From NCBI RefSeq assembly GCF_029625215.1, contig NZ_CP121197.1, positions 2,294,001-2,358,000 of the forward strand: DNA of 64,000 bases, in the 5' to 3' direction. Below the pieces are notes generated by a model. The model saw nothing but the letters and a program-made list of their open reading frames with translations, did no database searches and was not told where the DNA came from. This DNA is from Aurantibacillus circumpalustris. Its GTDB lineage: Bacteria; Bacteroidota; Bacteroidia; B-17B0; Aurantibacillaceae. Below, piece after piece: positions 6,840 to 15,229 of this stretch (position 1 is the stretch's first letter; each line of letters opens with the position of its first letter). The translations under genes and the position numbers were made by a program.

Positions 6840-7313
6840 TTAACAACCACACTCTCCATAAAATGTCCTTGTTATTGTTTTACCGTTTTTGTGCGTCAAT
6901 TTTATTGTCCCAGTTTTTAACCAAGTTTCGTCACCGTTTTGTATTCCGTCTTTAGAGTCAATTGTCATTTCATAATTGTCGCTTTTGTATTTTGCAATTA
7001 CGTTTAATGTGTCTATTTCCTTAAAATCAATTAGAGTGAATTTTGTCATAACTCCATTTATTTTTAAAAATGAAGTCTCTGCATAGTCGTTTGCATAAAT
7101 GTATATATGATTTTTCAATTCTGTCGAGTCATTTGAAAAATAGCAAGAACACCCGTCTATTTCAGGTGGAAAAGTCGCAAAAGTGTCAATTGTTAAAACT
7201 TGATTGTCTGTCTGTGCTAAATTGTTGTTGTTGTCGCTATGTCCACAAGCTATGAAAAATGTCAGTGCAACTAATATTAAAATTGTCTGGAGGAATTTGT
7301 TTTTAAATGTCAT
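6840..7313 (-). CDS. Small lipoprotein of unknown function (cassette 1)
   Basis: A 157-residue protein read from the ATG at 7313. The frame is open upstream to 7358, but that part lies in the cassette core. A signal peptide with a lipobox (LVALTFFIACG) predicts a lipoprotein lipidated on the Cys at about residue 23. The mature part has DGCSCYFSNDSTELKNHIYI, a mixed beta region, KDGIQNGDETWLKTG and ends TRTFYGECGC. The CSC near the start and CGC at the very end may form disulphides or bind metal. I do not recognise the family. The gene is compactly framed by GTTAGGGGTAAGTTT and its inverse, with a leader of about 30 nt and no visible promoter. Confidence 0.75.
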   Translation of the reverse strand: MTFKNKFLQTILILVALTFFIACGHSDNNNNLAQTDNQVLTIDTFATFPPEIDGCSCYFSNDSTELKNHIYIYANDYAETSFLKINGVMTKFTLIDFKEIDTLNVIAKYKSDNYEMTIDSKDGIQNGDETWLKTGTIKLTHKNGKTITRTFYGECGC

Positions 7314-7343
7314 TGTCGTTTTGTTGTGTCGTCCGTTAAACTT

Positions 7344-7420
7344 ACCCCTAACTACCATATACCCGCTATAAACTTTCGCTTATCCAACATACATATGGGA
7401 GATTGGCGAATGTTTATAGC
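7344..7420. repeat. Boundary palindrome of the array, attC-like
   Basis: It contains the inverse core ACCCCTAAC (7344-7352) of cassette 1 and, next to it, a strong palindrome: GCTATAAACTTTCGC (7365-7379) pairs with GCGAATGTTTATAGC (7406-7420) with one mismatch, and CCAA/TTGG extends the stem inward. The 56-bp hairpin has the size and two-box layout of a short attC and may be the site left by a lost preceding cassette. Confidence 0.55.
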
Positions 7421-7620
7421 TTTTTAGATTTTCCCATTTTTAAGTGAATTTCTTGGGTTCTTTGATAGTTATGCTAAAATAAGAATTTTAGGTGATCCAT
7501 CAAAACGGAAAGCACTTATATAGTGATTGCTATTTTTTTAGCACTCGGTTTTGGTTTAGTCCGTTTCTTAAAACCAAAAAGTCTCCTGAGTTTGCAGAGG
7601 ATTTTTTTATATAAATGTTT
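7421..7620. other. Gap between the array and lon, no gene seen
   Basis: AT-rich, with no integrase fragment or attI-like site that I can recognise. TCCTGAGTTTGCAGAGGA followed by T7 at about 7582-7607 could be a weak terminator on the plus strand. Confidence 0.35.
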
Positions 7621-10056
7621 TTAATTTAACTCTTTCACCTTTTCTTTTAAAAGAGCGATTTTTAAAACGTCTTCCATTTGTGTTACGTAATGAAAGGTTA
7701 AACCTTTTAAATAATCGGGTTTTATATCTTCCACGTCTTTTTTATTATCAAGACATAAAATCACTTCTTTTATGCCAGCACGTTTTGCAGCTAGTAATTT
7801 TTCTTTTATACCGCCAACAGGTAATACTTTTCCACGTAAAGTAATTTCACCAGTCATAGCTAATGCTTTTTTTACTTTTCTTCGCGTAAAAGCACTTGCT
7901 AAAGAGGTTAACATAGCAATACCGGCACTTGGACCATCTTTCGGCGTTCCTCCTTCAGGCACGTGAATGTGAATGTTATGTGTTTCAAAAACATCCATAT
8001 CGGCATCTATTAAATGTGGATGCGCTTTTAAATATTCTAAGGCAAGTGTTGCACTTTCTTTCATCACGTCTCCTAAGTTTCCTGTAAGAGTCAACTTTCC
8101 CGATTTGCTTTTGCTTAAACTGGTTTCAATAAATAAAATGTCGCCACCTACTTGTGTCCAAGCTAAACCAGTTACAACGCCTGCGATGTCATTGCCCTGG
8201 TATTTATCTTTAATGTGCGATGGTCCTAAAATTTTCAATACCGCTTCTTCGGTAATTTTTGGAATTTCTTCGTCCTTAGCAATATGCACCGCAGAGTTTC
8301 TCGCGATTTTTGAAATTGTTTTTTCTAAATTTCTTACTCCACTTTCTGCAGTATACGTATCAATCAAATATTCGAGTACTTTATCGCTAATTTTTAATTG
8401 TGATTTTTTTAAACCGCTTTCTTCTATTTGTTTAGGTATCAAATGTCTTTTAGCGATTTCCATTTTTTCTTCAACCGTGTAACCGTTTACTTCAATAATT
8501 TCCATACGGTCGCGTAAAGCGGGTTGAATTGTATTTAAATTATTACAGGTAGCAATAAACATCACCTTACTTAAATCGTAATCCAGTTCTAGGAAATTAT
8601 CGTAAAAGGTAGAGTTTTGCTCAGGATCTAACACTTCCAACAAGGCAGAAGAAGGATCTCCATGATAATCGGAACCTACTTTATCTATTTCATCTAAAAT
8701 AAAAACGGGATTAGATGATTGTACTTTTTTTAAATTTTGAAGTACACGTCCTGGCATAGCGCCAATATATGTTTTACGGTGACCACGAATTTCGCTTTCA
8801 TCTTTTAATCCACCCAAACTCATCCGCACATATTTTCTATTCAAGGCTTTGGCAATACTTTTTCCTAAAGAAGTTTTACCAACACCTGGAGGGCCGTACA
8901 AACAAATGATTGGGGACTTTAAATTCTTTTTAAGTTTTAAAACCGCAAGGTGTTCAATAATACGTTCCTTCACTTTTTCTAAACCAAAATGATCTTCGTC
9001 TAATATTTCCTGTGCGTTTTGAAGATCAAAATTATCTTTGGTTATTTCGTTCCAAGGTAATTCTAAAAGTAATTCCACATAATTGGTTTGTATGCCATGC
9101 TCTGCAGCATTGGGATTCATACGTTGCAATTTGGAGAGTTGCTTATCAAAAATTTCTTTAATCTCTTTGCTCCATTTTTTATTTTCAGCTTGTTCGCGGT
9201 ACTCGTTTATTTCTTGTTCAAAGTTAGTACCACCTAATTCTTCTTGAATGGTTTTAATTTGCTGATTTAAAAAATATTCACGTTGTTGTTTATCGAGATC
9301 AACTTTGGTTTTGTTTTGAATTTGATTACGTAATTCTAACATCTGCAATTCTTTATTCAAATATTCCAGCACAAGCAAGCTACGTTCTTTTAAATTCGGA
9401 ACTTCCAGCATTTTTTGTTTGTCGCTCGTTTTAGCGTTCATGTTGGACGAAATAAAATTCACCAAAAAAGTAGGGCTTTCAATATTATTGATTGCAAAAC
9501 TGGCATCGCTGGGGATGTTAGGCGAAATTTTTACAATTTGAGTGGACGTTTCTTTTAAATTGGAAATAATGGCTTGAAATTCTTTATCGGTTTTAAGCGG
9601 AATTTCCTCATCCATAGCTGTTACAGTAGCCTTATGGTAAGGTTCTGTTTGAATGTATTTATCAATTTTAAATCGTTTTTTACCCTGAATAATGATAGTT
9701 GTATTACCATCGGGCATCCTAAGCATTTTAATAATGTGTGCTACAGTACCTGTAGAATACAGGTCGTCTCCATTAGGTTCCTCAGTACTATCACTCTTTT
9801 GAGCCACCACACCAATGGTTTTATCTCCTTTATTGTAATCTTTAATTAAATGGATGGATTTATCTCTTCCCACCGTAATTGGAATTACGACACCTGGAAA
9901 CAAAACGGTGTTACGAAGCGGTAATATTGGCAGTATTTCTGGTACTTTTTCATTTCTCATGTTATCCTCATCCTCAATACTGAGAAGGGGAATAAAATCA
10001 GAATCGTCGTCAATGCCGTGTTTAAAGTCTAAATCATTCAAATCTCCGAAGTTCAT
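7621..10056 (-). CDS. lon: Endopeptidase La (Lon protease), ATP-dependent
   Basis: A complete 811-residue LonA-type serine protease of protein quality control in the cytoplasm. The N-terminal substrate-binding domain starts at PEILPILPLRNTVLFPGVV. The AAA+ module has Walker A GPPGVGKTSLG (about residue 390) and Walker B VFILDEIDKVG, with EIRGHRKTYIGAMPGR between. The protease domain carries the catalytic Ser in GPSAGIAML (about residue 707) and Lys in GGIKEKLLAAKRAGI. I start at ATG 10056 (MNFGDLND); a TTG two codons upstream is also open. The acidic N-terminal extension (DDDSDFIPLLSIEDEDN) is common in Bacteroidota Lon. It is monocistronic, with a promoter-like site just upstream. Confidence 0.98.
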   Translation of the reverse strand: MNFGDLNDLDFKHGIDDDSDFIPLLSIEDEDNMRNEKVPEILPILPLRNTVLFPGVVIPITVGRDKSIHLIKDYNKGDKTIGVVAQKSDSTEEPNGDDLYSTGTVAHIIKMLRMPDGNTTIIIQGKKRFKIDKYIQTEPYHKATVTAMDEEIPLKTDKEFQAIISNLKETSTQIVKISPNIPSDASFAINNIESPTFLVNFISSNMNAKTSDKQKMLEVPNLKERSLLVLEYLNKELQMLELRNQIQNKTKVDLDKQQREYFLNQQIKTIQEELGGTNFEQEINEYREQAENKKWSKEIKEIFDKQLSKLQRMNPNAAEHGIQTNYVELLLELPWNEITKDNFDLQNAQEILDEDHFGLEKVKERIIEHLAVLKLKKNLKSPIICLYGPPGVGKTSLGKSIAKALNRKYVRMSLGGLKDESEIRGHRKTYIGAMPGRVLQNLKKVQSSNPVFILDEIDKVGSDYHGDPSSALLEVLDPEQNSTFYDNFLELDYDLSKVMFIATCNNLNTIQPALRDRMEIIEVNGYTVEEKMEIAKRHLIPKQIEESGLKKSQLKISDKVLEYLIDTYTAESGVRNLEKTISKIARNSAVHIAKDEEIPKITEEAVLKILGPSHIKDKYQGNDIAGVVTGLAWTQVGGDILFIETSLSKSKSGKLTLTGNLGDVMKESATLALEYLKAHPHLIDADMDVFETHNIHIHVPEGGTPKDGPSAGIAMLTSLASAFTRRKVKKALAMTGEITLRGKVLPVGGIKEKLLAAKRAGIKEVILCLDNKKDVEDIKPDYLKGLTFHYVTQMEDVLKIALLKEKVKELN

Positions 10057-10078
10057 AGGCAAAATCTTAATATTATTA

Positions 10079-10110
10079 CTAAGTTAAATCATATTTTATG
10101 CCAGTGCAAA
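10079..10110 (-). promoter_or_regulatory. Candidate lon promoter
   Basis: On the minus strand TTTG, a 20-nt spacer and TAACTTAG (7 of 8 to TAnnTTTG) lie about 23 nt upstream of the lon ATG. Confidence 0.4.
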
Positions 10111-10118
10111 AAATTAGA

Positions 10119-11852
10119 CTATTTGTCAGGCGGCAAAGGTGTTCTTACAAAGAAAGAAAAGCCGTTTTTTTGGTATAATTTGTGAATTTCTGTTAAACCA
10201 TCAAGGTGCTTTTCGTCCTTGGTTTTACAAACAATGTAGGCCGGCCGGTCAATTTTACCATGTTCCATCCATAATAAATTTGAGGTAGCATAGCTTAGCA
10301 AACGCGAATGTCCTTGTTTTTCCATCACATTGAGTTGATTTTCTATGTATGCGATTTGATCTGGATTCACGTAATCGCTGGGTTTGGTATTAGAATAGAA
10401 CAAATACGCGTAACTCCTAAAATTATGTGTTTCTACGTAACAACTTTCTTGCGCATGTTCTTTATAAAACTCAATGGCTGCGTGTTGCGTATAGGCTTCT
10501 ATTTTAGGGACAATAACTAGAACCGAGGAAGTAATAAACAACAAATTCACCGCCATTCCTAAATAAAATAGTCTAATCTTATGTTTGTTCAATGAAGCAT
10601 AAGTGAGGATGGCACCCGTTAAAAAGATCAGCCCAATAATAAATTCAAAGCCAGTCCAATAAACATCTGCTTGTAAATTCTGCACAGCAAATTCATCATG
10701 TATCCATCCGCTATTGATAAGAGGATCTTTAATAAACTTCATCAATCCTATAGCCGTAAAAACAATGGAAAGTATGCCAGCGCAAATCCAATACAAAATT
10801 TTTAAACCTGAATTAAATTTAAAGGAATGAAAATACTGGGTAAAGCCTATGCTTGCTATAAAAGTAAGTGGGAAGTAACAAAGCGAGGAATAATGTACAA
10901 TTTTAGTTTTGGCAATAGAAAATACAATTAGTACAACCCAGAATAAACACACGAATATTTTACGAAACAGTTTCTGGTAAGGGGTTAAGTTTTTATATTT
11001 TAGATAAGAGGCAATAAAAATTAAAGACGCCGGAAAACAGCCAATAAGTAACACCACAAAGTGATAAAAGAAAGGCCCGCTATGGCCACTGTCTTCGGTT
11101 TCAAACAAACGAATCTGGTAATCGATAAACTCGGTAATAATTGTTTTGTTTCCTTTAAGCCACTCTACCATAAACCAACTTCCTGAAACCAAAAGTGTGG
11201 TTACAACAAATAGAATAAAAGGTTTTGAGAAAAGTGTTTTGAGTTGTTTGTTCCACGTTAAGTAGGCAAGTATGGTAAGCGCAGAAATGAGAAGTGCCGC
11301 TGGACCTTTAGTAAGAACAGCTACGCCAAGAAAAAGTCCGGCTAACAAAGCGTTAATGAGTTCTTTTTTTCCTTCTGGATTATTTAAAAATTGTAGAGAA
11401 TGGAAAACAGATAAAAATATAAACAGATTAAACCAAGGATCGATGATTCCTGATTTAAAATAAAAATGGGGTAAAAGTGTAGTCGCATAAAGTGCTGCCC
11501 AGATTAGTCCGAATTTTTGTGAGTGAAATTTTTTTCCAATTAAATAAATAGATATTGAAGAAACAATGCTGCAAACTGCATTTGGAAAACGAGCTGCAAA
11601 TTCATTTACACCAAAAATATTCATACTCAAAGCCTGCATCCATATAAAGAAGGGCGGTTTTTCCCAAAAAGGCCGGTAGTTTAATTGTACATGCGAATAA
11701 TCATTCGAAACAATCATCTCGCGAGCACACTCAGCAAAATTTACCTCGTCCCAGTCAAATAAGGGACAATTGCCAATGAAAGGAATAAATATTACCGCGG
11801 CAATTACACCAATGAGTAAAACAAGTAATTTGTTATTTGAAGTAAAATTCAA
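10119..11852 (-). CDS. Family 39-type (ArnT/PMT-like) membrane glycosyltransferase
   Basis: A 577-residue integral membrane protein with about ten to twelve hydrophobic helices. It should transfer a sugar from a polyprenyl-phosphate donor on the periplasmic side of the inner membrane. The N-terminal loop WDEVNFAECAREM and YRPFWEKPPFFIWMQ are the acidic and aromatic signatures of the GT39/GT83 (PMT/ArnT) group, followed by the ARFPNAVCS helix and a C-terminal soluble part. Start is TTG at 11852, overlapping the TGA of the PAP2 gene (TTGA), so the two are translationally coupled; the first membrane helix begins immediately, which supports this start. It forms an operon with the PAP2 phosphatase and mazG; the phosphatase may recycle or process the lipid carrier. 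The acceptor is unknown. Confidence 0.85.
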   Translation of the reverse strand: MNFTSNNKLLVLLIGVIAAVIFIPFIGNCPLFDWDEVNFAECAREMIVSNDYSHVQLNYRPFWEKPPFFIWMQALSMNIFGVNEFAARFPNAVCSIVSSISIYLIGKKFHSQKFGLIWAALYATTLLPHFYFKSGIIDPWFNLFIFLSVFHSLQFLNNPEGKKELINALLAGLFLGVAVLTKGPAALLISALTILAYLTWNKQLKTLFSKPFILFVVTTLLVSGSWFMVEWLKGNKTIITEFIDYQIRLFETEDSGHSGPFFYHFVVLLIGCFPASLIFIASYLKYKNLTPYQKLFRKIFVCLFWVVLIVFSIAKTKIVHYSSLCYFPLTFIASIGFTQYFHSFKFNSGLKILYWICAGILSIVFTAIGLMKFIKDPLINSGWIHDEFAVQNLQADVYWTGFEFIIGLIFLTGAILTYASLNKHKIRLFYLGMAVNLLFITSSVLVIVPKIEAYTQHAAIEFYKEHAQESCYVETHNFRSYAYLFYSNTKPSDYVNPDQIAYIENQLNVMEKQGHSRLLSYATSNLLWMEHGKIDRPAYIVCKTKDEKHLDGLTEIHKLYQKNGFSFFVRTPLPPDK

Positions 11853-12508
11853 GATGTTTTAATTGAAAATAAAGGATGGTTTAATTTTACAAGTTTAGTG
11901 TTCGTAATAAAAACAAAATAATACACACAACTAAACAACATGCCAATAATACTTCCTACAGTAATATCAATTAACCAATGCTGTGATAAGTATACGCGAC
12001 TGATAGCAGTTAAAAATGCTAGTCCAAAAAGTGTTAATTTGTAAAATTTATTTTGTGTTGTAAATGCCAGACACATTAAAATACTAAAAGCTTGTGTTGC
12101 ATGCCCGCTCGGAAAACTATTGTGAATGTGCAAATCCACGCCATTTATAAGAGTAAGTGATCGTCCATCGTAATGCTGAAAAATAAAACTCGGACGATTT
12201 ACATCGTCAAAAAATAAATGTTTAAGTCCGATAGAAACAAAAGTAGCTGTTAAAAATGACGAAGTAGCGTAGATACCAAGACGAATGTTGGCAAGCATAA
12301 TAATTATCAATATAAATACTGCAACGGTGCCATCTCCAATGTAGGTGATATGGGTGAAGAAGAAATTTAAATACTTATTTCCTACAAATTGATTTAGGTA
12401 ATAATGTATATCTGTTTTTTCATAGCTAAGCAGAAAACCAGTAGAAATACCAATGGTAATGAGGAAAGCTAAAAGAATGATGCTATTATTTTTCAGGAAT
12501 ACCTTCAA
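11849..12508 (-). CDS. PAP2 family (type 2 phosphatidic acid) membrane phosphatase
   Basis: A 219-residue membrane phosphatase with about six transmembrane helices. The three catalytic motifs of the PAP2 family are present: KHLFFDDVNRPSF (K...RP), NSFPSGHATQAFS (PSGH) and SRVYLSQHWLIDITVG (SR...H...D, the nucleophile His). Likely substrates are undecaprenyl pyrophosphate or lipid A/phospholipid phosphates; the sequence does not decide. Start is a TTG two nucleotides after the mazG stop, and the end overlaps the GT39 start by 4 nt, so it sits in the middle of a tight three-gene operon. A role in recycling the polyprenyl carrier for the neighbouring glycosyltransferase is a reasonable inference. 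Confidence 0.92.
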   Translation of the reverse strand: MKVFLKNNSIILLAFLITIGISTGFLLSYEKTDIHYYLNQFVGNKYLNFFFTHITYIGDGTVAVFILIIIMLANIRLGIYATSSFLTATFVSIGLKHLFFDDVNRPSFIFQHYDGRSLTLINGVDLHIHNSFPSGHATQAFSILMCLAFTTQNKFYKLTLFGLAFLTAISRVYLSQHWLIDITVGSIIGMLFSCVYYFVFITNTKLVKLNHPLFSIKTS

Positions 12509-12510
12509 AC

Positions 12511-13284
12511 TTATTTCAATGTTTTTGCTTCGTTCCAGTAAATATCTAACTCGGCCAGTTTACAATCTGCAATTTGTTTGCCTTGTTCTTTTACTTTGTT
12601 TTCCATATAACCAAAACGTTTTATAAATTTTTGATTCGTTTGTTCGAGGGCATCTTCGGGATTAATATTTAAAAAACGAGCGTAATTAATAAGTGAGAAT
12701 AAAACATCACCAAATTCTTTTTGAGCGTTTTCCTGATTTTTGTTTTTAATTTCTTTTTCAAACTCATCCAGCTCTTCTTTTACTTTACCATAAACCTCTT
12801 TTGGATCTTCCCAGTCAAATCCAACCGCTCTGGCTTTTTCTTGAATACGGTAGGCTTTCAGTAGAGCAGGCATACTATTGGGAACACCGGCCAAAACCGA
12901 TTTATTGCCACCTTTTTCTTTTTGTTTGAGTTGCTCCCAATTCTGACTAACCTGTTCGGGTGTTTCTGCTTTTGTGTTGCCGTATATGTGTGGATGTCTA
13001 AAAATCAGTTTTTCGCATAAAGTATCCATAACATCTTTAATGTCAAATGCTTTAGTTTCGCTGGCAATGCGTGAATAAAATACAATGTGAAGTAAAATGT
13101 CGCCCAGTTCTTTTTTGATTTCGTTTAGATCTTTTTTTAAGATAGCGTCGCTTAATTCAAATGTTTCTTCTATAGTTAAGTGTCTGATACTGTCGATGGT
13201 TTGTTTTTTATCCCAAGGGCATTGTTCCCTTAGCTCATCCATTATTTTCAACAGTTTTAAAAAAGAGCCTGCACGTTCATCCAT
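12511..13284 (-). CDS. mazG: Nucleoside triphosphate pyrophosphohydrolase MazG
   Basis: A 257-residue all-alpha NTP pyrophosphohydrolase that hydrolyses (d)NTPs to NMPs plus pyrophosphate, a house-cleaning function in the cytoplasm. Two tandem MazG domains are visible. The first starts CPWDKKQTIDSIRHLTIEE and carries the metal-binding EETFEL...KKELGDILLHIVFYSR (ExxE...ExxD). The second has KVKEELDEFEKE...QKEFGDVLFSLINYARF. The bacterial consensus VGFDWEDP links them. Start at ATG 13284 (MDERAG) agrees with relatives. First gene of an operon with PAP2 and GT39; divergent from the PagL-like gene, with about 80 nt between the two starts. Confidence 0.96.
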   Translation of the reverse strand: MDERAGSFLKLLKIMDELREQCPWDKKQTIDSIRHLTIEETFELSDAILKKDLNEIKKELGDILLHIVFYSRIASETKAFDIKDVMDTLCEKLIFRHPHIYGNTKAETPEQVSQNWEQLKQKEKGGNKSVLAGVPNSMPALLKAYRIQEKARAVGFDWEDPKEVYGKVKEELDEFEKEIKNKNQENAQKEFGDVLFSLINYARFLNINPEDALEQTNQKFIKRFGYMENKVKEQGKQIADCKLAELDIYWNEAKTLK

Positions 13285-13363
13285 ACGGGCAAATTTAATA
13301 AATTAATGCACTAATTGTTGTTTAGGAAAAGTAAAGGTTTCGATATTTTAATTATTTTAGCAA

Positions 13364-14482
13364 ATGCTTAAAAAACGTACTGTTTGTGCTCTTCTTTCTA
13401 TTCTTATAGTCTCTGTGTGCGTTGCGCAAAATGGCATTACCAGTAATCCCGATTGGCAAATAAAACCTGCAATTAGTCCGGGCTTTGTGCTCGTTCACCG
13501 CAGTACTATTGGGCATCTCATTAAGGGATATCCAACGAACTACGAAATAAATATTTCTAAACCTACATTAGGGAACAAATTATGGCATCATGAAAACAAT
13601 ATGCCTGATATTGGTCTGAGTTTGCAGTGCCTTGATTTCAAAAACCCCTCCCAGTTGGGATATGCTTTAACTGTTGCACCTTATATTGAGATACCTCTGA
13701 ATGAAAAAGAAAAGCGCTCGCGCCTAGTGATTCGGCTTTGTTTTGGGGCTACGTACATAACCAAGAGTTTTGATATAAAAACAAATCATAAAAACATTGC
13801 TATTGGAAGTCATGTAAATGCTTTTGTGCAATTTAAAGGTTTCTGGCAGTTTAAGTTATCAAAAGCCTTGCGTTTTGAACCGGGATTTATTTTCACCCAT
13901 GCAAGTAACGGCAAGGCTAAGAATCCAAATCTTGGTTTGAATGTATTGAGTTTGAACATGGCCTTAAATATTTTAATGCCATCAACAAAACCTAAACCAG
14001 AAATCATTAAAGTTGATTCTTCTACAAAAGCGAAATCAAAGAACGAGATCATGGCTTTTGCAGCCATTGGCTTTAATCAAAGAAATATTGCTACCAAAGA
14101 TCTCAAATGCTATGTGGTGTCGCTTACTTACCAACGAAATGTTCGCAATACCCATAAATTCAGCGTCGGCTTTGATTTATTTTATGACGAAAATTATCAA
14201 ATCGATTATGAAAATACCTTTTTAAGAAAACCCACAGGATTTGAAGGCATGCGCATGAGTGCGCGTTTGGGGTATTCTTATAATGTCGGACGAATTAGTT
14301 TTCCGATTGAATTGGGTTATTATGTTTTTCAAAAGACACAGCCTGATGCAAATATCGTGAGTAGAATAGGGGTGAGGTATTACAGTAGAAGTGGGCTTAT
14401 CGTGCATTTTGGTTTACGTACGCACTTTGCCGTGGCTTACGATTTTGAATATGGTTTAGGATACCGCTTTTTCTTGAAATAA
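13364..14482 (+). CDS. Acyloxyacyl hydrolase / PagL-like lipid A deacylase
   Basis: A 372-residue outer-membrane protein with a signal peptide (MLKKRTVCALLSILIVSVCV, then AQ). The core resembles the PagL/acyloxyacyl hydrolase family, which removes an acyl chain from lipid A. FEPGFIFTHASNGKAKNPNL (about residues 171-190) contains the conserved H-x-S-N-G...PN.G.N motif whose His and Ser form the active site in PagL. The rest is a string of amphipathic strands (e.g. VIRLCFGATYITKSF, LIVHFGLRTHFAVAYDFEYG) typical of a barrel. Unlike plain PagL it has a second half of barrel-like sequence after residue ~215. The stop overlaps the next start (TAATG), so it is co-translated with the head-GIN lipoprotein. 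Confidence 0.8.
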   Translation: MLKKRTVCALLSILIVSVCVAQNGITSNPDWQIKPAISPGFVLVHRSTIGHLIKGYPTNYEINISKPTLGNKLWHHENNMPDIGLSLQCLDFKNPSQLGYALTVAPYIEIPLNEKEKRSRLVIRLCFGATYITKSFDIKTNHKNIAIGSHVNAFVQFKGFWQFKLSKALRFEPGFIFTHASNGKAKNPNLGLNVLSLNMALNILMPSTKPKPEIIKVDSSTKAKSKNEIMAFAAIGFNQRNIATKDLKCYVVSLTYQRNVRNTHKFSVGFDLFYDENYQIDYENTFLRKPTGFEGMRMSARLGYSYNVGRISFPIELGYYVFQKTQPDANIVSRIGVRYYSRSGLIVHFGLRTHFAVAYDFEYGLGYRFFLK

Positions 14483-15228
14483 TGAGCAAACGTAGTTTTA
14501 TATATTTATTTTTTCTAGCCCTTTTTGTTTGCTGTAAAAAAGAAAATGCGTTCGACTGTTTTAAGTCTAACGGTAAAGAAATCTCTGATGTAAGGAATCC
14601 TGGAAATTTTAGATGCATCGATGTTTACGATAAAATTGAAGTGGAAGTATTTGAAGGAAACTCTTTTCGGGTTGAAGTGACTGCCGGAGAAAACATCATT
14701 AAAAATATTACAACCACCATACAGAACGATACTTTGAAAATTCAAAATAAAAACACTTGCAATTTTGTACGTGGCTATAAAAGAAATATAAAAGTTAATA
14801 TTACAATGCCTTATCTGAAGGAAGCCATCAGTAATGGGGTTGCAAATCTTACAATTGTAAATGGGTTTATGCAAGATTCGGTGAAGGTGCGTGCAGAAGG
14901 GTCGGGAGATATTTTTTTAAGTGGTAGCTACAGCTTTATTAATGCCTACTCAAACGGTAATGGAGATATTACAGTAAATGGAAGCGCGAACGAACTCTTA
15001 GTGCATTTACAAGGAACTAACTTTTTTAATGCACAAGAGTTAATAGTAAAAGATAAAATTTTTATTGAAAATTATAGTCTTGGTGATTCTTATCTGAACG
15101 CAGAGAATCTTAAAAAACTAGAGTACATTATTTTTGATAAGGGTAATATTTATTACACAGGAATCCCTTCAGAAATAAGCGGCATTCTCGATAAAAAATC
15201 GCAAGGAAAATTGATTAAGCAAGATTGA
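14482..15228 (+). CDS. Head-GIN (DUF2807-like) domain lipoprotein
   Basis: A 248-residue protein with a short signal peptide and a lipobox-like end (ALFVCCKK), so probably a lipoprotein. The mature part is a beta-helical 'head GIN' domain: DVRNPGNFRCIDVYDKIEVE, the FRVEVTAGENI strand, then glycine/asparagine turns such as VRAEGSGDIFLSGSY and AYSNGNGDITVNGSANELLV. These auto-transporter adhesin-like domains are frequent in Bacteroidota and of unknown function. Its ATG overlaps the stop of the PagL-like gene by one nucleotide, indicating an operon at the cell envelope. It ends 2 nt before the convergent Lon-domain gene. Confidence 0.85.
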   Translation: MSKRSFIYLFFLALFVCCKKENAFDCFKSNGKEISDVRNPGNFRCIDVYDKIEVEVFEGNSFRVEVTAGENIIKNITTTIQNDTLKIQNKNTCNFVRGYKRNIKVNITMPYLKEAISNGVANLTIVNGFMQDSVKVRAEGSGDIFLSGSYSFINAYSNGNGDITVNGSANELLVHLQGTNFFNAQELIVKDKIFIENYSLGDSYLNAENLKKLEYIIFDKGNIYYTGIPSEISGILDKKSQGKLIKQD

Positions 15229-15229
15229 T

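Larger units (their letters stand above)
2349..7420 (-). mobile_element. Integron-like gene cassette array without integrase (CALIN-like), four cassettes
   Basis: Read on the minus strand, four genes in the same orientation are each framed by a core GTTRRRY-like site and its own inverse copy: GTTAGGGGTAAGTTT (lipoprotein unit), GTTAGCTAC (coiled-coil unit), GTTAGGCGTAATAC (TonB unit) and GTTATGTTCA (T9SS unit). Each start-side core is matched by the inverse core after the same gene, while the two cores inside one linking palindrome do not match each other. That is what is expected when cassettes with different cores insert one after another at attC sites. The links at 6722-6820 and 5126-5223 are near-identical and imperfectly palindromic. 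Gene starts lie near the core in two units and stops lie near the inverse core, as in real cassettes. No integrase gene is present in the window. Family assignment is by eye; an attC covariance search would settle it. Confidence 0.7.

Noticed and set aside
6541-6852. 103-residue minus-strand frame
   Set aside because: Runs through the leader repeat and the attC-like palindrome; no family resemblance.
2349-7420. An integron integrase or transposase inside the array
   Set aside because: No tyrosine recombinase or DDE motifs seen in any frame of this region or elsewhere in the window.
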